This document shows positions 38,212 to 48,767 of a stretch of DNA of 64,000 bases, piece by piece. The notes under the pieces were generated by a model, which searched no databases, had not been told where the DNA came from, and saw only the letters and a program-made list of their open reading frames with translations. Position numbers and translations under genes: made by a program. How positions within the stretch are numbered: the stretch's first letter is position 1; the number at the start of each line of letters is the position of its first letter. The stretch is from Coptis chinensis (lineage: Eukaryota > Streptophyta > Magnoliopsida > Ranunculales > Ranunculaceae), in assembly GCA_015680905.1 (NCBI GenBank), contig CM027385.1, positions 25,984,501-26,048,500 of the forward strand, written 5' to 3'.

Positions 38212-40004
38212 ATGGCACCAGGTCAATCTCAACCTATTGCTTCCCAGCCTTCGAGTTCAGTCCCACTTCCATCTCATAATTCAACTTCAGACTCTCACAC
38301 ATCTCAACCTTTGGGAAACTCACCAACGATTACCAAGTTTCCTATAGAGTTCAATGAGGATGGCATTGATGTGGGTCCTAACCATGCCAAATGGAATACC
38401 TAGGTTGGTATTTATGTTCAATCACGTATTCCAATTCATTACAAGGATTGGAGGAAAATAGATGGAAGCTTCAAGGATAATGTCTGGAATAAATTAATGG
38501 TAAGGTTTACATGTACTTTAATTTCGATGATAACATCCATTATTCTTGAATATTAGTATGTTTTTCAAACCCTATATCTACATGTTGTCCAGCCCTATGT
38601 ATGGAAATTTACTTAATATGAAATGAACAAAAGTCACTTTGTTCATGTAGGAAGAATTTGAGCCTAATGTTCCCCAAAACGCACGAGAAAGTTGAAAAGG
38701 ACTTTCCCCAAAAGTTCAGATCAGCAAAGTATGCCCTGCGGAAAGAGATTTTGCATAAGTGCGGGAGCATGGAATAAGCTATTACAGCATGCCCAGATGG
38801 TAAGGACCCAAATCATTGGGCTGCGTTTGTTAGACATGAGAGTACCGTTGAAGTGAGAGCTAGAAACGCAAAGAATGTAGAGAATGCCAAAAAGAAGATA
38901 TATCGACATACTAATGGGCGGGACACATATGCCCATAAACTGGATAAAATGGTAGGTGTCTATTCTTGCACTAATGATTTCTTATCACGTTATGCTAACA
39001 ACTATTAAGGATTTTTTGTAGGATAAAGAAGATCCTAGCGAAAAACATGGACGGGTAGATAGTTGGAAAAAGGACATGAGCGTCGTGGATGGAACTATAT
39101 TAGCGAAGCCGGACCCATTATGTAAGTTCTAATAACATTGAAGCTTAAACTTACCGGTGTATTGGTATTGTATATAGACTATGTTGCATATTGTATTACT
39201 CATATCGGTGGTTAATATTGTAGGAACAAGTGGAGGCTTCTCATAAAAGAAGAAAAGAAGCAAGCGCGGGTGGTGAGGGCAGTGTAATGGAAGTAGACTT
39301 CGATAATGATGAGTTGTCTGAAGTCTTTGGGCCCGACAAAGGGAGTAGAACTCGTGGAATCAGCTCGAACAAGTCGAAGAAGCAATTGTAACGTACAGGT
39401 ATTACCAAGGCATTATTGCAGCAAGCAAGCTCTTCATCCAATTCTGAGTTGAAGGGGGAAATGAATGAGGTGAAGTCTTCCTTAGCTAATGTCATGGGCG
39501 TGTTAAAGGTGAGTTTGCAGTTTGCACTTGTGCTTTATTGCATACAATATCATTATGTATAACCAATTGTTACTATAAATTGTGTCGATGTATGTACTTA
39601 AGGTCAAAAACAATGGACCATCGATTGCTCAACCACCGTGCGGCCCAACAACACCAGAAAACTGAAGTCGGTTCCAGTTCTGTTCGTCACTCGACTCAAC
39701 AAAACTTGATGAATATGTTTGCTAATTTGAATCCTCCTTCTGGGACGCTTGGTTCTTCACCAAATGTATCTTTATTAGATAGGGATGGTGTAGTGGTTGC
39801 TAAGGGGTATGTCATGACAGAGACAAACCGGAGATTGCAATGGCGTAAAAAGTTCTCGCAGGTGAGAAAAAGGTCTACATAGAGGAAGTCTTGGTTGGTG
39901 ATGCTCTTGTTTACGATGGGCCCCAAGATGGAGTTAGATTTTTGGATGGCTTTAGTGTAGGAGGTCCTTTAATTTGGCTCGAGTCAAGGATGCAATTTTC
40001 TTAA
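38212..40004 (+). pseudogene. CACTA second gene, Ptta/En/Spm-type protein (Transposase_24-like), decayed
   Basis: The likely start is MAPGQSQPIASQPSSS at 38212, a Ser/Pro-rich leader. After a stop at 38401 the frame goes on with SRIPIHYKDWRKIDGSFKD, the usual beginning of the Ptta domain. Then come DPNHWAAFVRHEST, ENAKKKIYRHTNGRDTYAH and SEVFGPDKGSRTRG, and a C-terminal end with VLVGDALVYDGPQDGVRF stopping at 40004. Introns are likely, for example after LM at 38501 (GTAAGG). In En/Spm the second gene makes the protein that binds the subterminal repeats. Position and strand fit that role. The stop and frame changes make it a pseudogene. Confidence 0.75.
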
Positions 40005-40579
40005 TAAGTTGTTTGGGATATGAAAACTTTCTGAACTTGGAATTTTTCAATATGGTTTGGTTACTTTATGTTTTGAATGTCTGTTTTTTGTTTAATATGG
40101 ATGTCATAGTGACTTGACAAACTTATGGTCTTTTTTTGGTATGGATGAGTATTGACGTTAATATGTTCGTACTATATCTATTTATTAAATTTGATTGCAG
40201 TATTTGTATGCTTGTTTGCTTAGCAGGTTGAAGAAAGTACTAACCTATTTTTAACTCCGCCTGTGCAAATCAATATAATTGGTTTGCACTGCCGGTCCCA
40301 AGCCCGGATAAAGGAGGAGGGAGGATGGTGGAGCCTTGGACTGTTTTCCATTGAACGTTGGGATTCTCGAACTAAATGTGGAGTCAATAGAGCTGATGGA
40401 GATGAGGAGGTTCTGCCTGTTGAGTTTTTGTTATTTTCCCTACCTTCTAGACTTTTTAGAAGCTTGTGTAGCATTTGAGCAAAGAGCGTGTTTATCGGCT
40501 ATTTGATTTGTTTACTCTTACGGTACATTTTTCTATGTTAATATAAAACTTTATTTCATGATATTTTCCCTTTTTGTAG
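40005..40579 (+). other. CACTA interior, no gene recognised
   Basis: It holds the phrase CGGTCCCAAGCCCGGATAAA at about 40293, a sequence I recall as frequent in plant repeats. A 71-codon frame (40263-40478) is not recognised. Confidence 0.4.
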
Positions 40580-40957
40580 ATTACTTTGGAGGCTACCCAT
40601 CACGGACCTATCGTCGCTGCACCAACGATGTTTTTGGAGATTGGTAAGCCTCGCGATATATCTACCAACAAGTTTATCGGCTATATGATTAGATACCATC
40701 CTTTATATGTGTTTTCACCTTCGTAATTTGAGGGACGGTAATACGGTATATGGTTATCTTTCACTTTTCCAATCATTAAAGTTTCACAAATCAAAGTAAA
40801 CGCCTGATAGTCAATTACTCAGTCAAGTTGGAGTTTGAGTTTTGAGCTATCACTATGGTATTTAGATACTTATACCAGACTCATGTTCAATTTGTTTGAG
40901 GTAGTATAGAGGAGTATTGGAAGAGGCAGGATGCTGCTCAAGCAATGGCTCTAGTTG
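40580..40957 (+). pseudogene. GEK1: Captured GEK1 (D-aminoacyl-tRNA deacylase) fragment with intron
   Basis: Exon 1 (40580-40643) reads ITLEATHHGPIVAAPTMFLE followed by I and a split G codon. An intron runs from GTAAG at 40644 to TTTGAG at 40900, and exon 2 (from 40901) gives SIEEYWKRQDAAQAMALVE. The phase is kept across the intron. This matches the conserved region LEATHHGP..PTMFLEIGS.EEYWKRQDAAQ of plant GEK1/DTD2, which removes D-amino acids from tRNA. Only this internal part is present, so it is a captured fragment. The intron shows it came from genomic DNA and not from an mRNA copy. Confidence 0.88.
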
Positions 40958-41005
40958 AGTGTCTACTAATTATTAGAATATTTAGTTGCTTTTTGTACAA
41001 TTATC

Positions 41006-41272
41006 TCAGTCCAATCCTCTTTGTACATTTTCGATACCATGATAACATAGAGTACTAACCACAATCCCATAACCAAGAGTAGCATATACAACCCATCTCT
41101 TTGTTTTTTTAAACTTAATATAGTCTTGATTTCGTTCTACATTGTAATATCTTTGAAAACTAGAAGTAGTAGGCTTACAAGTAGGAATAATAGTCTTACC
41201 ATAAAGTTGAGTAGTTGAAGTGAGGTTGTGAAATGAGGTGATTCCAAGCATTGCTCTCCTGTACCAACTCAT
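41006..41272 (-). pseudogene. OMA1: Captured OMA1-like first-exon fragment
   Basis: An 88-codon frame on the minus strand starts MSWYRRAMLGITSFHN, goes on with SSFQRYYNVERNQDYIKFKK and has one hydrophobic stretch (WVVYATLGYGIVVSTLCY). Plant OMA1, a mitochondrial inner-membrane metallopeptidase, starts with a similar MSWYRR block and has a RYYYVDR block before its first membrane segment; this is from memory. The protease motif HExxH is absent because only the N-terminal part is here. It is opposite in strand to the transposase genes. It could instead be an unrelated mitochondrial protein. Confidence 0.42.
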
Positions 41273-42365
41273 GATTCTGATGTTTAAACTTAAAACCCTT
41301 TCTTTTGATGTAGGGTTTTACAAATATTTGTGGGTTGTTGGCTTGTTGCTGACTTGCTCGTATGTCCGAACAGTGAAAACAACCTTTTCTTGTTAGACAT
41401 CATAATGTGCATCTTGCTAAACCTGAATCTTGATTCGAGGCACACATGACCTCTACATCCTTAAACGTCGGTCGAACATGCTTTGTGTACTTTGGATTAA
41501 TTCATTAGCTCAACCCATTTCCAAATGCCAATGAACTACCCCCGACAATATCATTTTACTTGTACATGTTAGTCCGTTATGGCACGAGGGGTGCCGGGTG
41601 CGCGTCAACAACTCTTCAACGTGGTAATTTCTTACTTTTTAGCATTATAATATCACTTTTACCAATCGGCGAGGTACCTTTTATTGATAGAGTGCTTCTT
41701 TGAAAAAATTGTGATGGGGAAAATCCCGCAAATTATTGAATGCCTTTCATTCGATTCTTTTATAGCTTCACTAAGCATTACATGCGCCGAAAGTATAAAG
41801 AAGAGTTTGTTGCATTGTGCACTGTAAATCTCATTGAAAGAATCTTGAAGCTAAATTTTATTTGGAAAATAGACGAAAATGCCAAGAAACGCTTCTTGAT
41901 GTTTATCGGAAGTTCGGTATAAATGTGAGCTCATGTTGCTTGGCACTTTTAGTTAGAGCCAAAGAATTTGGAGATCAATCATAGTTGGAAGAGCTAGAGG
42001 CACTACTCCGTGGAATCACCGCGGATGAAAAACAATCCAAAGTGATCAACGTTAATTGGCATGGTCCTACTTGGTTGAAACTTGAAAATAAATACCGCTA
42101 TGCTTAACGCGTTAATTATCTCAACCCGATCCTCTTTAAGTTTTTTTTTTTTTTATATATTTGTTTTGTTTTTATGAACACTAGTTTTAAGGTTTCTAAA
42201 TAGATTGCATAGTCCGTTATTCTTCATTTCAAAGGACATGGACCTCTAGTTCCCTCGCATTTCACACAAACAGAGAGTTTATGAGGTATACATTTTACTT
42301 TTTTCTCGCATGTTTTGTATGCAATTTTTTCATTTGGCATCTGTTTTATATTGTTTAATTGTTAA
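41273..42365 (+). other. CACTA interior, with an unidentified coding-like fragment
   Basis: A frame at 41740-41922 reads FTKHYMRRKYKEEFVALC and NLIERILKLNFIWKID. After a frame change it seems to go on as SCCLALLVRAKEFGD, LEELEALLRGITADEKQ and VNWHGPTWLKLENKYRYA up to about 42105. This looks like decayed protein sequence, but I cannot name the family. The rest of the interval is AT-rich with a T-run near 42140. Confidence 0.4.
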
Positions 42366-43467
42366 ATCTCAGGATTTTGTTAAGTTTCCGTGGCAAAATC
42401 AATCAAAGGCAGAGTTCAAACACCGTACCTTCCGCCCCCACCGCTTCTTTTCCGGACTTTCACCGGGTTAAACTTGTCTCGTATGTATGGCCCTACCTCC
42501 GACACTTTCAACTCGCATCTATTCGGTATAGCAATTCAGAAGGTGGGTGTTGTTCCCCATGGTCTAGTATCCGAGGGTATCGCGAGTTCAACTCGTGCAT
42601 CTATTGTGAAGAGGACATCTTGATGCTTCTTGTTGTTACTTGACGCAGATCATGTTATGTATCGCGCGAGTTCATCGGGAATGTATCGAAGGGAAATAAT
42701 ATCACATCTAGATCATCCTTGATAACGGACTTACGTCCGGTGGGAGCTCTTTTATGCGTTTTGACAAGCAACCTATGAAGATTTTCAAAGAGGAATCTGC
42801 GAGGTACCTTTTTAATCTTCAATTGATTTTTCCTCATCTCTATGAATGCCGATGAAACATTCATTTTGGAGGTATGCCCACAAATGATGGTCTTTGGCCA
42901 TAGATTTAGTTAGTCGTGGAACCGCCTCGAAAAGCAGATTTTACATTTTAAATGTAATAGGTGCATGAATGGTTCCAAACTTGCCTTTTTTAGGTTGGAT
43001 TAGGAGAATGCGCAAGTTCACACAAAGCATGATCCGCTCAATCGAATTGATATAAGATAACCGTTGATAATATGTCTTGAAAACTTGAATATATAGTATC
43101 TAGTCTAAGGCTATCTTGAATATGTGTGTAGGGTTGCGATTCTGCTACAACCAGTTAGCCATCTTTCCGTGTAAGTTGTTCATATAGAATGACTACTTGT
43201 TTGACGGGGATGTTTTCAATAGAATCGACACACCGCCATCATTATTCTGATTGATTCATCTTGAAACCTTCTAGGTGTCGTGCGACTTGTACCTATGCTT
43301 TTAGTAATTGTTTGGTGGGAGAGAAGATATGTATCTGTGATCTTTACATAAGCTTGATGCTATTTTATGTGTTTGTGATTGTTTCACGTTGCATTTTATG
43401 CTTCTACTTTCTGCATGTCTCTCAAATATTTTTCTGCCCTTTGAATCTCCGGACTCGTGCGGGTTAT
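42366..43467 (+). other. CACTA interior, possible further captured exon, unidentified
   Basis: After TTAAATCTCAG (42363-42373) a frame gives DFVKFPWQNQSKAEFKHRTF, and an overlapping frame gives TFTGLNLSRMYGPTSDTF and PHGLVSEGIASSTRASIV. The acceptor-like start and the coding-like composition suggest an exon, but neither frame is recognised. The remainder holds nothing I can support. Confidence 0.3.
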
Positions 43468-44090
43468 AATCTTGAATGATCCTTTCTTGGGAAAAACGTG
43501 TTGAAGAAGGCAACTTTACTACAGTACCTTTGAGGGATGAGTTTCTAAAATGCCCGCCTTTTCATATTTGAAACTTAGTGCAAATACATCGCATTGATAT
43601 AGGGTAATTAAATGCTAACTTGAAGAATCAATTTTATATGTAAATTAGTTTCACTTTGTTCGCCTAGTAATTTGTGACGCGCAGAAATTCAGTGTCCATT
43701 CATCCGTCTTTTCATTTATATCCGGCAGTAACACTTGCGGAAAAGTTGAATATGACTTATGACGAGGCTGAAAGATGGATAGTGAATCTTGTCGCGAAAT
43801 TCAAAGCTTGACGAAAAGATTGATTCCAAGTCGGAACTGTTGTCATGGAACCCAATCATGTGAATGTGTAAGTGTTCAACTGGTGTTCCTCCTGCTAAGC
43901 ATTCATTTGCGTCTTTGTCGGCTAGCCCTTTCCAACTCACTCCCTTTCTTCTCTGATCTGACTTGCAGGTACGAACAGATTATTGAAAACACCAAGGCAC
44001 TCTCTTTTATGTGCTTACAAATCACGCTTAATCTCGCTCTAGAATTTGCTCAAGTACAAACTAGCCATAAAGTGTCGTGGTTTTGCGAAA
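43468..44090 (+). pseudogene. TIF3E1: Captured eIF3 subunit e (eIF3e/INT6) 3' exons with introns
   Basis: Exon a (about 43468-43606) gives NDPFLGK and, after a one-base frame change, KRVEEGNFTTVPLRDEFL and IHRIDIG. Exon b (43729-43867) gives TLAEKLNMTYDEAERWIVNL and GTVVMEPNHVNV; exon c (from 43979) gives YEQIIENTKALS and LEFAQVQT. The intron between b and c (GTAAGT at 43868 to TTGCAG at 43978) keeps the phase. This is the C-terminal PCI region of plant translation initiation factor eIF3e. Stops and frame changes mark it as a decayed captured fragment inside the CACTA element, on the same strand as the transposase genes. Confidence 0.88.
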
Positions 44091-45109
44091 ATTTCTTGAA
44101 AGCTCCAAAGAATTGTTGTGAATGATTTTGTTTGTTTTTGTTTACTTTGTTTAGCTATTTAACCTTAAAGAATTGTTGCAAATAGTATGATCATACCCGT
44201 AGATACACACTAGTAGTGGTCAGTAATCTTCAGCATATAGCTTTTTTTGGACTCCATGAGCTTCTTTAGTAATAATCAATAGAACTGTTCTCTTACTCTT
44301 CCCATGGAATTAATAGAGTCTGTAGGGTTGTATATGAGACGAGAGAACACCTCCTTGCGTCAAATATTTTTTTTACGAAGGCACAAAACAAAGGTCAAAA
44401 GTAGGATCTTTGAAGACCGCTCAAGTGGAATAGTTTATTGGAGTTTGAATTGCTCATATTGTTAGGAGTATGAGACCCATTTGCCACATTTTTGTGAGTT
44501 TGGTTGTTGGACCAATGAAAATAAATACTGAACTTTCCGATCTCTTGGAAGGGACAAAACATACCGCTACTTAAGAATTATGCTACCATACTCTGTTTTC
44601 TCATTCCTTAGTTTGAGTATAAGGAGCTACTACTTAAGAATAGGATATAAGTATATATCTATATATACATATTTGTTTTCTACTGCTCGACTCCTTTTTA
44701 TTTATTTCTATTGGTGTATAGGATGAAAGGGACTTTTCTGATGATACCATCCCAAATTCATCCCCTGATGCTTACAACTACTGAAGGTGCTAGTTTTGTA
44801 CAAATGATGTGAGAGCTTGAGTTTAAGGACAAGTCCCATTGATTTGGAAAACAGTGTGTATTTCATTCGTGGCAAGTCCTATTTATTAAAGACGTTTTGG
44901 TGATGTTATTTTAATAAAAGATTATGTGATTGGATGTACTTGTAAGATTTCTTGTTTATATTATGGACGATTGTAAAATACCCAATAAGTGGGGGCATCT
45001 TTATGCAAGTTAAGTAGTCTCCCAAAAAGGGAGGGGGGGGGGTGGTTTTGGGGATTTTTTTTTTTTTTACATATGAAATAGTTTTGTAATGGTTCTTCAC
45101 CGTTACTAA
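44091..45109 (+). other. CACTA interior, no gene; possible terminal exon
   Basis: At about 44722-44784, after GGTGTATAG, a short frame DERDFSDDTIPNSSPDAYNY ends in a stop and might be a last exon of an unknown gene. Otherwise nothing is recognised. A G-run and T-run lie at 45028-45069. Confidence 0.3.
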
Positions 45110-45612
45110 GCTTTGCAATAAGTAACACAAAAAAGTGTTACTAACTTTATAAAAGCGTTACTAATGTTAGAAAAGAGTAACACAAAAAAGCGTTACTAAC
45201 TTTATAAAAGCGTTACTAATGTTAGAAAAGAGTAACATAAAAAAGCTTTACTAACTTTATAAAACCGTTACTAATGTTAGAAAAGAGTAACACAAAAAAA
45301 CGTTACTATTTTTATAAAACCGTTATTGATGTTAAAAAAGAGTAACACAAAAAAGCGTTACTAATGTTATAAAACCGTTACTGATGTTAAAAAAGAGTAA
45401 CACCAAAAAGCGTTACTAATTTTATAAAACCGTTGCTAAAGAGTAATACAATTGAGCAAAGAAAACCGTTAGTAAATATTTTAGTATTGGTTAGAAACCA
45501 TTACAATAAATAATTATGTAACGGTTATAAACCGTTACGAATATTAATAACGAATTAGCAACGCCCAAACTGTGACGCATAAAAACCGTTACAAATATTT
45601 TTAGTAACGGTT
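45110..45612 (+). repeat. CACTA right subterminal repeats, about 56-bp unit, 6 copies
   Basis: AGAGTAACACAAAAAAGCGT and a following AAAACCGTTACT recur about every 56 bases from 45116 to 45455, then degenerate CGTTAC/GTAACG motifs run to the end. Terminal and subterminal repeats of this kind bind transposase in En/Spm elements. Confidence 0.85.
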
Positions 45613-45626
45613 TCTGACTATTAGGG

Positions 45627-45647
45627 ATGTCCTGTTTTGGTATAGTG
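45627..45647 (-). repeat. CACTA right terminal inverted repeat
   Basis: The plus strand reads TGTCCTGTTTTGGTATAGTG, the complement of the left end with few differences. Confidence 0.93.
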
Positions 45648-45650
45648 TCC

Positions 45651-46170
45651 GCCACGATTCCCCTCCTTCCACCCTTTCAAAGGAACCTAGAGTTTGCACT
45701 TGATTCTCTTGTTTCTCATGTGCTTCATGATTTTCTACTCCTATTAAGAAAATACTACCTAAAGAGCCACCTGACATTTTCATTTTCAGTTGTGTGATAA
45801 TACCAACCCATGTCACAAATGAGTTTTATGCTAAACCCACATTCTCATTTTTTCAATTCCTTACTTCTAAAATTTATCCATATCCACCATATCTTCCACA
45901 ACCATCCACTTTTTCATACTCATTCACTTAGCCACCATTTCGTTGGAGGAAAAAGAATACTTTGCATGCTAGGTTAGGTTCTAGATTCATCAGTATTCAC
46001 TCTCATCCTGCTAGCCCACGTTTTGGGCAATCATGGTGTTTGATTTTGTTTGGGTGTGTTTCCTGTGATCATTATTTATGGAACGATCCACAACTATTTC
46101 GGTTATTGATATATGGTGAACTACATGTTCATTATATACATATGTGTTAGATAAAGTCTTGAGTATCTGA
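45651..46170 (+). other. Element C: unassigned stretch right of CACTA
   Basis: This follows the CACTA right flank. I could not match it to a part of copies A or B, and the one 62-codon frame (45962-46150) is not recognised. From about 46180 the sequence again matches the pol 3' spacer of copy A (from about 2370). Confidence 0.4.
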
Positions 46171-47876
46171 CTATAATAGACTCATTTTATTCTTTGGTGT
46201 GCTACATTCCACTTCCATATATTGGTAAGTGCACTATTAAGGTAACCGGGACCTCCCTATAGAATGTGTGGCTGTAAGTACCGGATCTTAAGTCCACGTT
46301 TAACATAATTCACGTATTCCACTCTAGCATGTTTTCTCGATTTTTGAGTCATGTTTCTCTATAGTGTGAATTATGTCTTTATTACTTTTCATTTTTTTTA
46401 TATTAAATCTTATTCAGAAAAAGTAAAAAATACCAAAACCATAAAAATAGTAATCTAGGAAGTCTCGGGAATCTGACTTTAAAAGACCTACGTTTTAAAA
46501 CAAATTTTCAAACTTCGTTGCCAAAAATTTGTTTGGGGGTGGGGTGTTAGGTTTTCCATCCATGATTACTAAACTTTCCATTTGTGTTGCTTATGTCGTT
46601 TATTCGTATTTCGATTCGGGTTGACATTATCTATGAATTTAGATTTCATTCGTTCGCATAATTTATGCACGCACGCACTACGAGGCATTTTCCATCTTCT
46701 TATATGTCACCCATGCATGGTTAGAATAGAGTGTTTTATGGATCATTGGATTGGAAATTCTCTCCTGATCCTTTCTATATCTCATTCGCAAAAATCAGAC
46801 CGGTAAAGAATCGGGAATTTTAGTTTGAAGTTGCGCGAAAAAATCGAAAAATTTGGGAAACCGAATTGGGCTTGGGCCCAAATCTCGTACGCACGTGCAT
46901 CCCCTTCCTTAAAACAAAGCAGTAGCGAGTGGTTTAGGGAATTTCTTGATTGATGTTGTTTTTATTGTTTTTATTAGTTTGGATGTTAATTTTGAATTCA
47001 GTAGTTAAATTTGTATTCGGTAGCTAATTGTATTTGAATTTCGATTTTAATATAATGTGGTTCTTTTCAAATTATGCGTTTATTCTTGTGTTAATCCCAC
47101 CTTCCCAAATTGTTTGGGGGTGGTATTATTTCTTTTAGCATGGTTTTTATATGATCCACAATTTATTATGTAATTTTGCGATGATTGTTGGGAATATTGC
47201 TGATATTGGCATGCCTATAATTAGATGTGTGGTAGGATGAAATCTTAATGAGTTAGGCAGTTACTATCCTAAATTCAACCTAAAAGATATTAAGTTTGTT
47301 TTGGATTAAAGAATATGGGTTGTTTCCGTTTTCGGATTTGGAAATATTTTGTTTTCGACAATTGCCTTAAAGCTTTTTGGCAACTTGCCGATTCGTTTTG
47401 GAAACTCAAACCCTATATAAACTTCCTTCATTCTCCACACAAACCCATATATCTCACTTTCATCTCTCACCTTTCACTGCCAATTTTTCCTCTTTTCTTC
47501 TTCACTTCAGCACTTAAGCGGCACAGAGTGCGCTTGCGCCTCAGTTGAGCGCCACCTGCGCTTGAACCACCAGTAACTCGAAATTCACCTGAGCGACCCA
47601 CCCTACCCGAACCAAATCTGAAGGCCCCGCCAAAACACTGTAACTCCATTCAGACCTGAGCGCACCCTGCGCCTATCCCAGGCAAAAAGTGAGCGCGCCC
47701 TGCGCCTAAGTGCTTGGAACTCGACCATAGCTAGAGCGCACCCCGCGCCCATACAAGGCATAGTCAAAGCGCACCCCGCGCCCTGACCTCTTTAGGTACG
47801 AAAAATTCTGATTTTTTATGGGTTGTTCTAGGATCGTTTGCAGCTGTTTTGGAGAGTAGTTTTGTGATGACAGCCC
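46171..47876 (+). other. Element C: spacers with polypurine-like tracts and GC-rich boxes
   Basis: It matches parts of the copy A spacers. Polypurine-like tracts are at 46531-46544 and 47112-47123. At 47510-47785 there are about six GC-rich boxes (for example GAGCGCACCCCGCGCCC), more than in copy A. No ORF is supported. Confidence 0.65.
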
Positions 47877-48767
47877 CTCGTATCACACCAGAACAGTCTT
47901 TTGAAGACTTGTTCCAAAGTGACACCTAAGGTGCGTGGTTTCGCGAAGTGATCATTCTAGCAGGCTGGGAGCCGCTATTGGTAAGTCCTGATAAACTTTA
48001 TTCTCCTGCACTTACATCTTATTTTTATGATAATTGTAAGTTCTTTGATAGACCGGATGGAGAACAAGTGTTCTCCATCACCATTGGGGACGAACCGATG
48101 GAAATTTTCAAGTTCTTGCTAGCCTTTGTTCTTAGACTTGCTATGCCCGCTGAAACACAAGACTCATGGGCCTATTTGGTAGATAATATGTACATGTATA
48201 ACTATGAGGATTTGTATGAGCATTACGGGGCAGGAATCTTTAGGATAGAGGACCAAGGGGAATATAACGTCGCCCTTGGTAGCCTGTCTACGAACGTTGG
48301 CACTGTTATGTTTTGGATCATGCTAAACATTAGAGGGGAATGGCGTTATTCTTCTGTGATTGACGAAACTTGTGATATTTTCCTTGCTTTAGCTCGGGGA
48401 CTTACACTCTATGATATTCCCCAGACCCTCATGTCTAGTTTAGCCCGAGCCCATAGCAGAGGCATAAGTACCTTCTTAGTCCTGTTTTAGTTTGCCGTAT
48501 TATGCTATGTTTCTTCCCTATTTTTTGTGCCCGCTTCACGGATTGGGTTGGGGTCGACATTGTGAGACCCACCAATTGTATTATTCAATCTTTCAATACA
48601 ATGACTTGGCCAGGGTGGAGGTTGCTCCTTACACCCCATCCGACCAAGTGGCGCTTGATAGGTTAGCTATAGTAGATGATAAATGGCGTGAAGCCTGGCA
48701 AATCATTATGGCATGGCAAGATGCGAAGGAACTTCATTTCTTTATAGAAGAGGAGGATGACTTTTAA
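47877..48767 (+). pseudogene. Element C: accessory ORF E2 (fossil)
   Basis: It begins MTAPRITPEQSFEDLF at 47877 and ends at 48767 with an acidic tail (FIEEEDDF). The core AGWEPLLVSPDKLYSPALT, SYFYDNCKFF, FSITIGDEPME and HYGAGIFRIEDQGEYN is diverged from A and B at many residues but keeps the domain pattern. This divergence, with the frame still mostly readable, suggests C came from a different subfamily. Broken. Confidence 0.68.

Larger units (their letters stand above)
32329..45647 (+). mobile_element. CACTA (En/Spm) DNA transposon, 13,319 bp, with captured host gene pieces
   Basis: The left end CACTACACCAAAACAAAAAA (32329) and the right end, whose complement is CACTATACCAAAACAGGAC (from 45647), form the terminal inverted repeat. 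TCC at 32326-32328 and 45648-45650 is the 3-bp target duplication. Inside are TNP2- and Ptta-type genes, subterminal repeats with GTAACG/CGTTAC motifs, and fragments of host genes with introns. The proteins carry frameshifts and stops, so this copy is not autonomous, but its ends look intact and could be moved in trans. It sits in element C. Confidence 0.95.
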
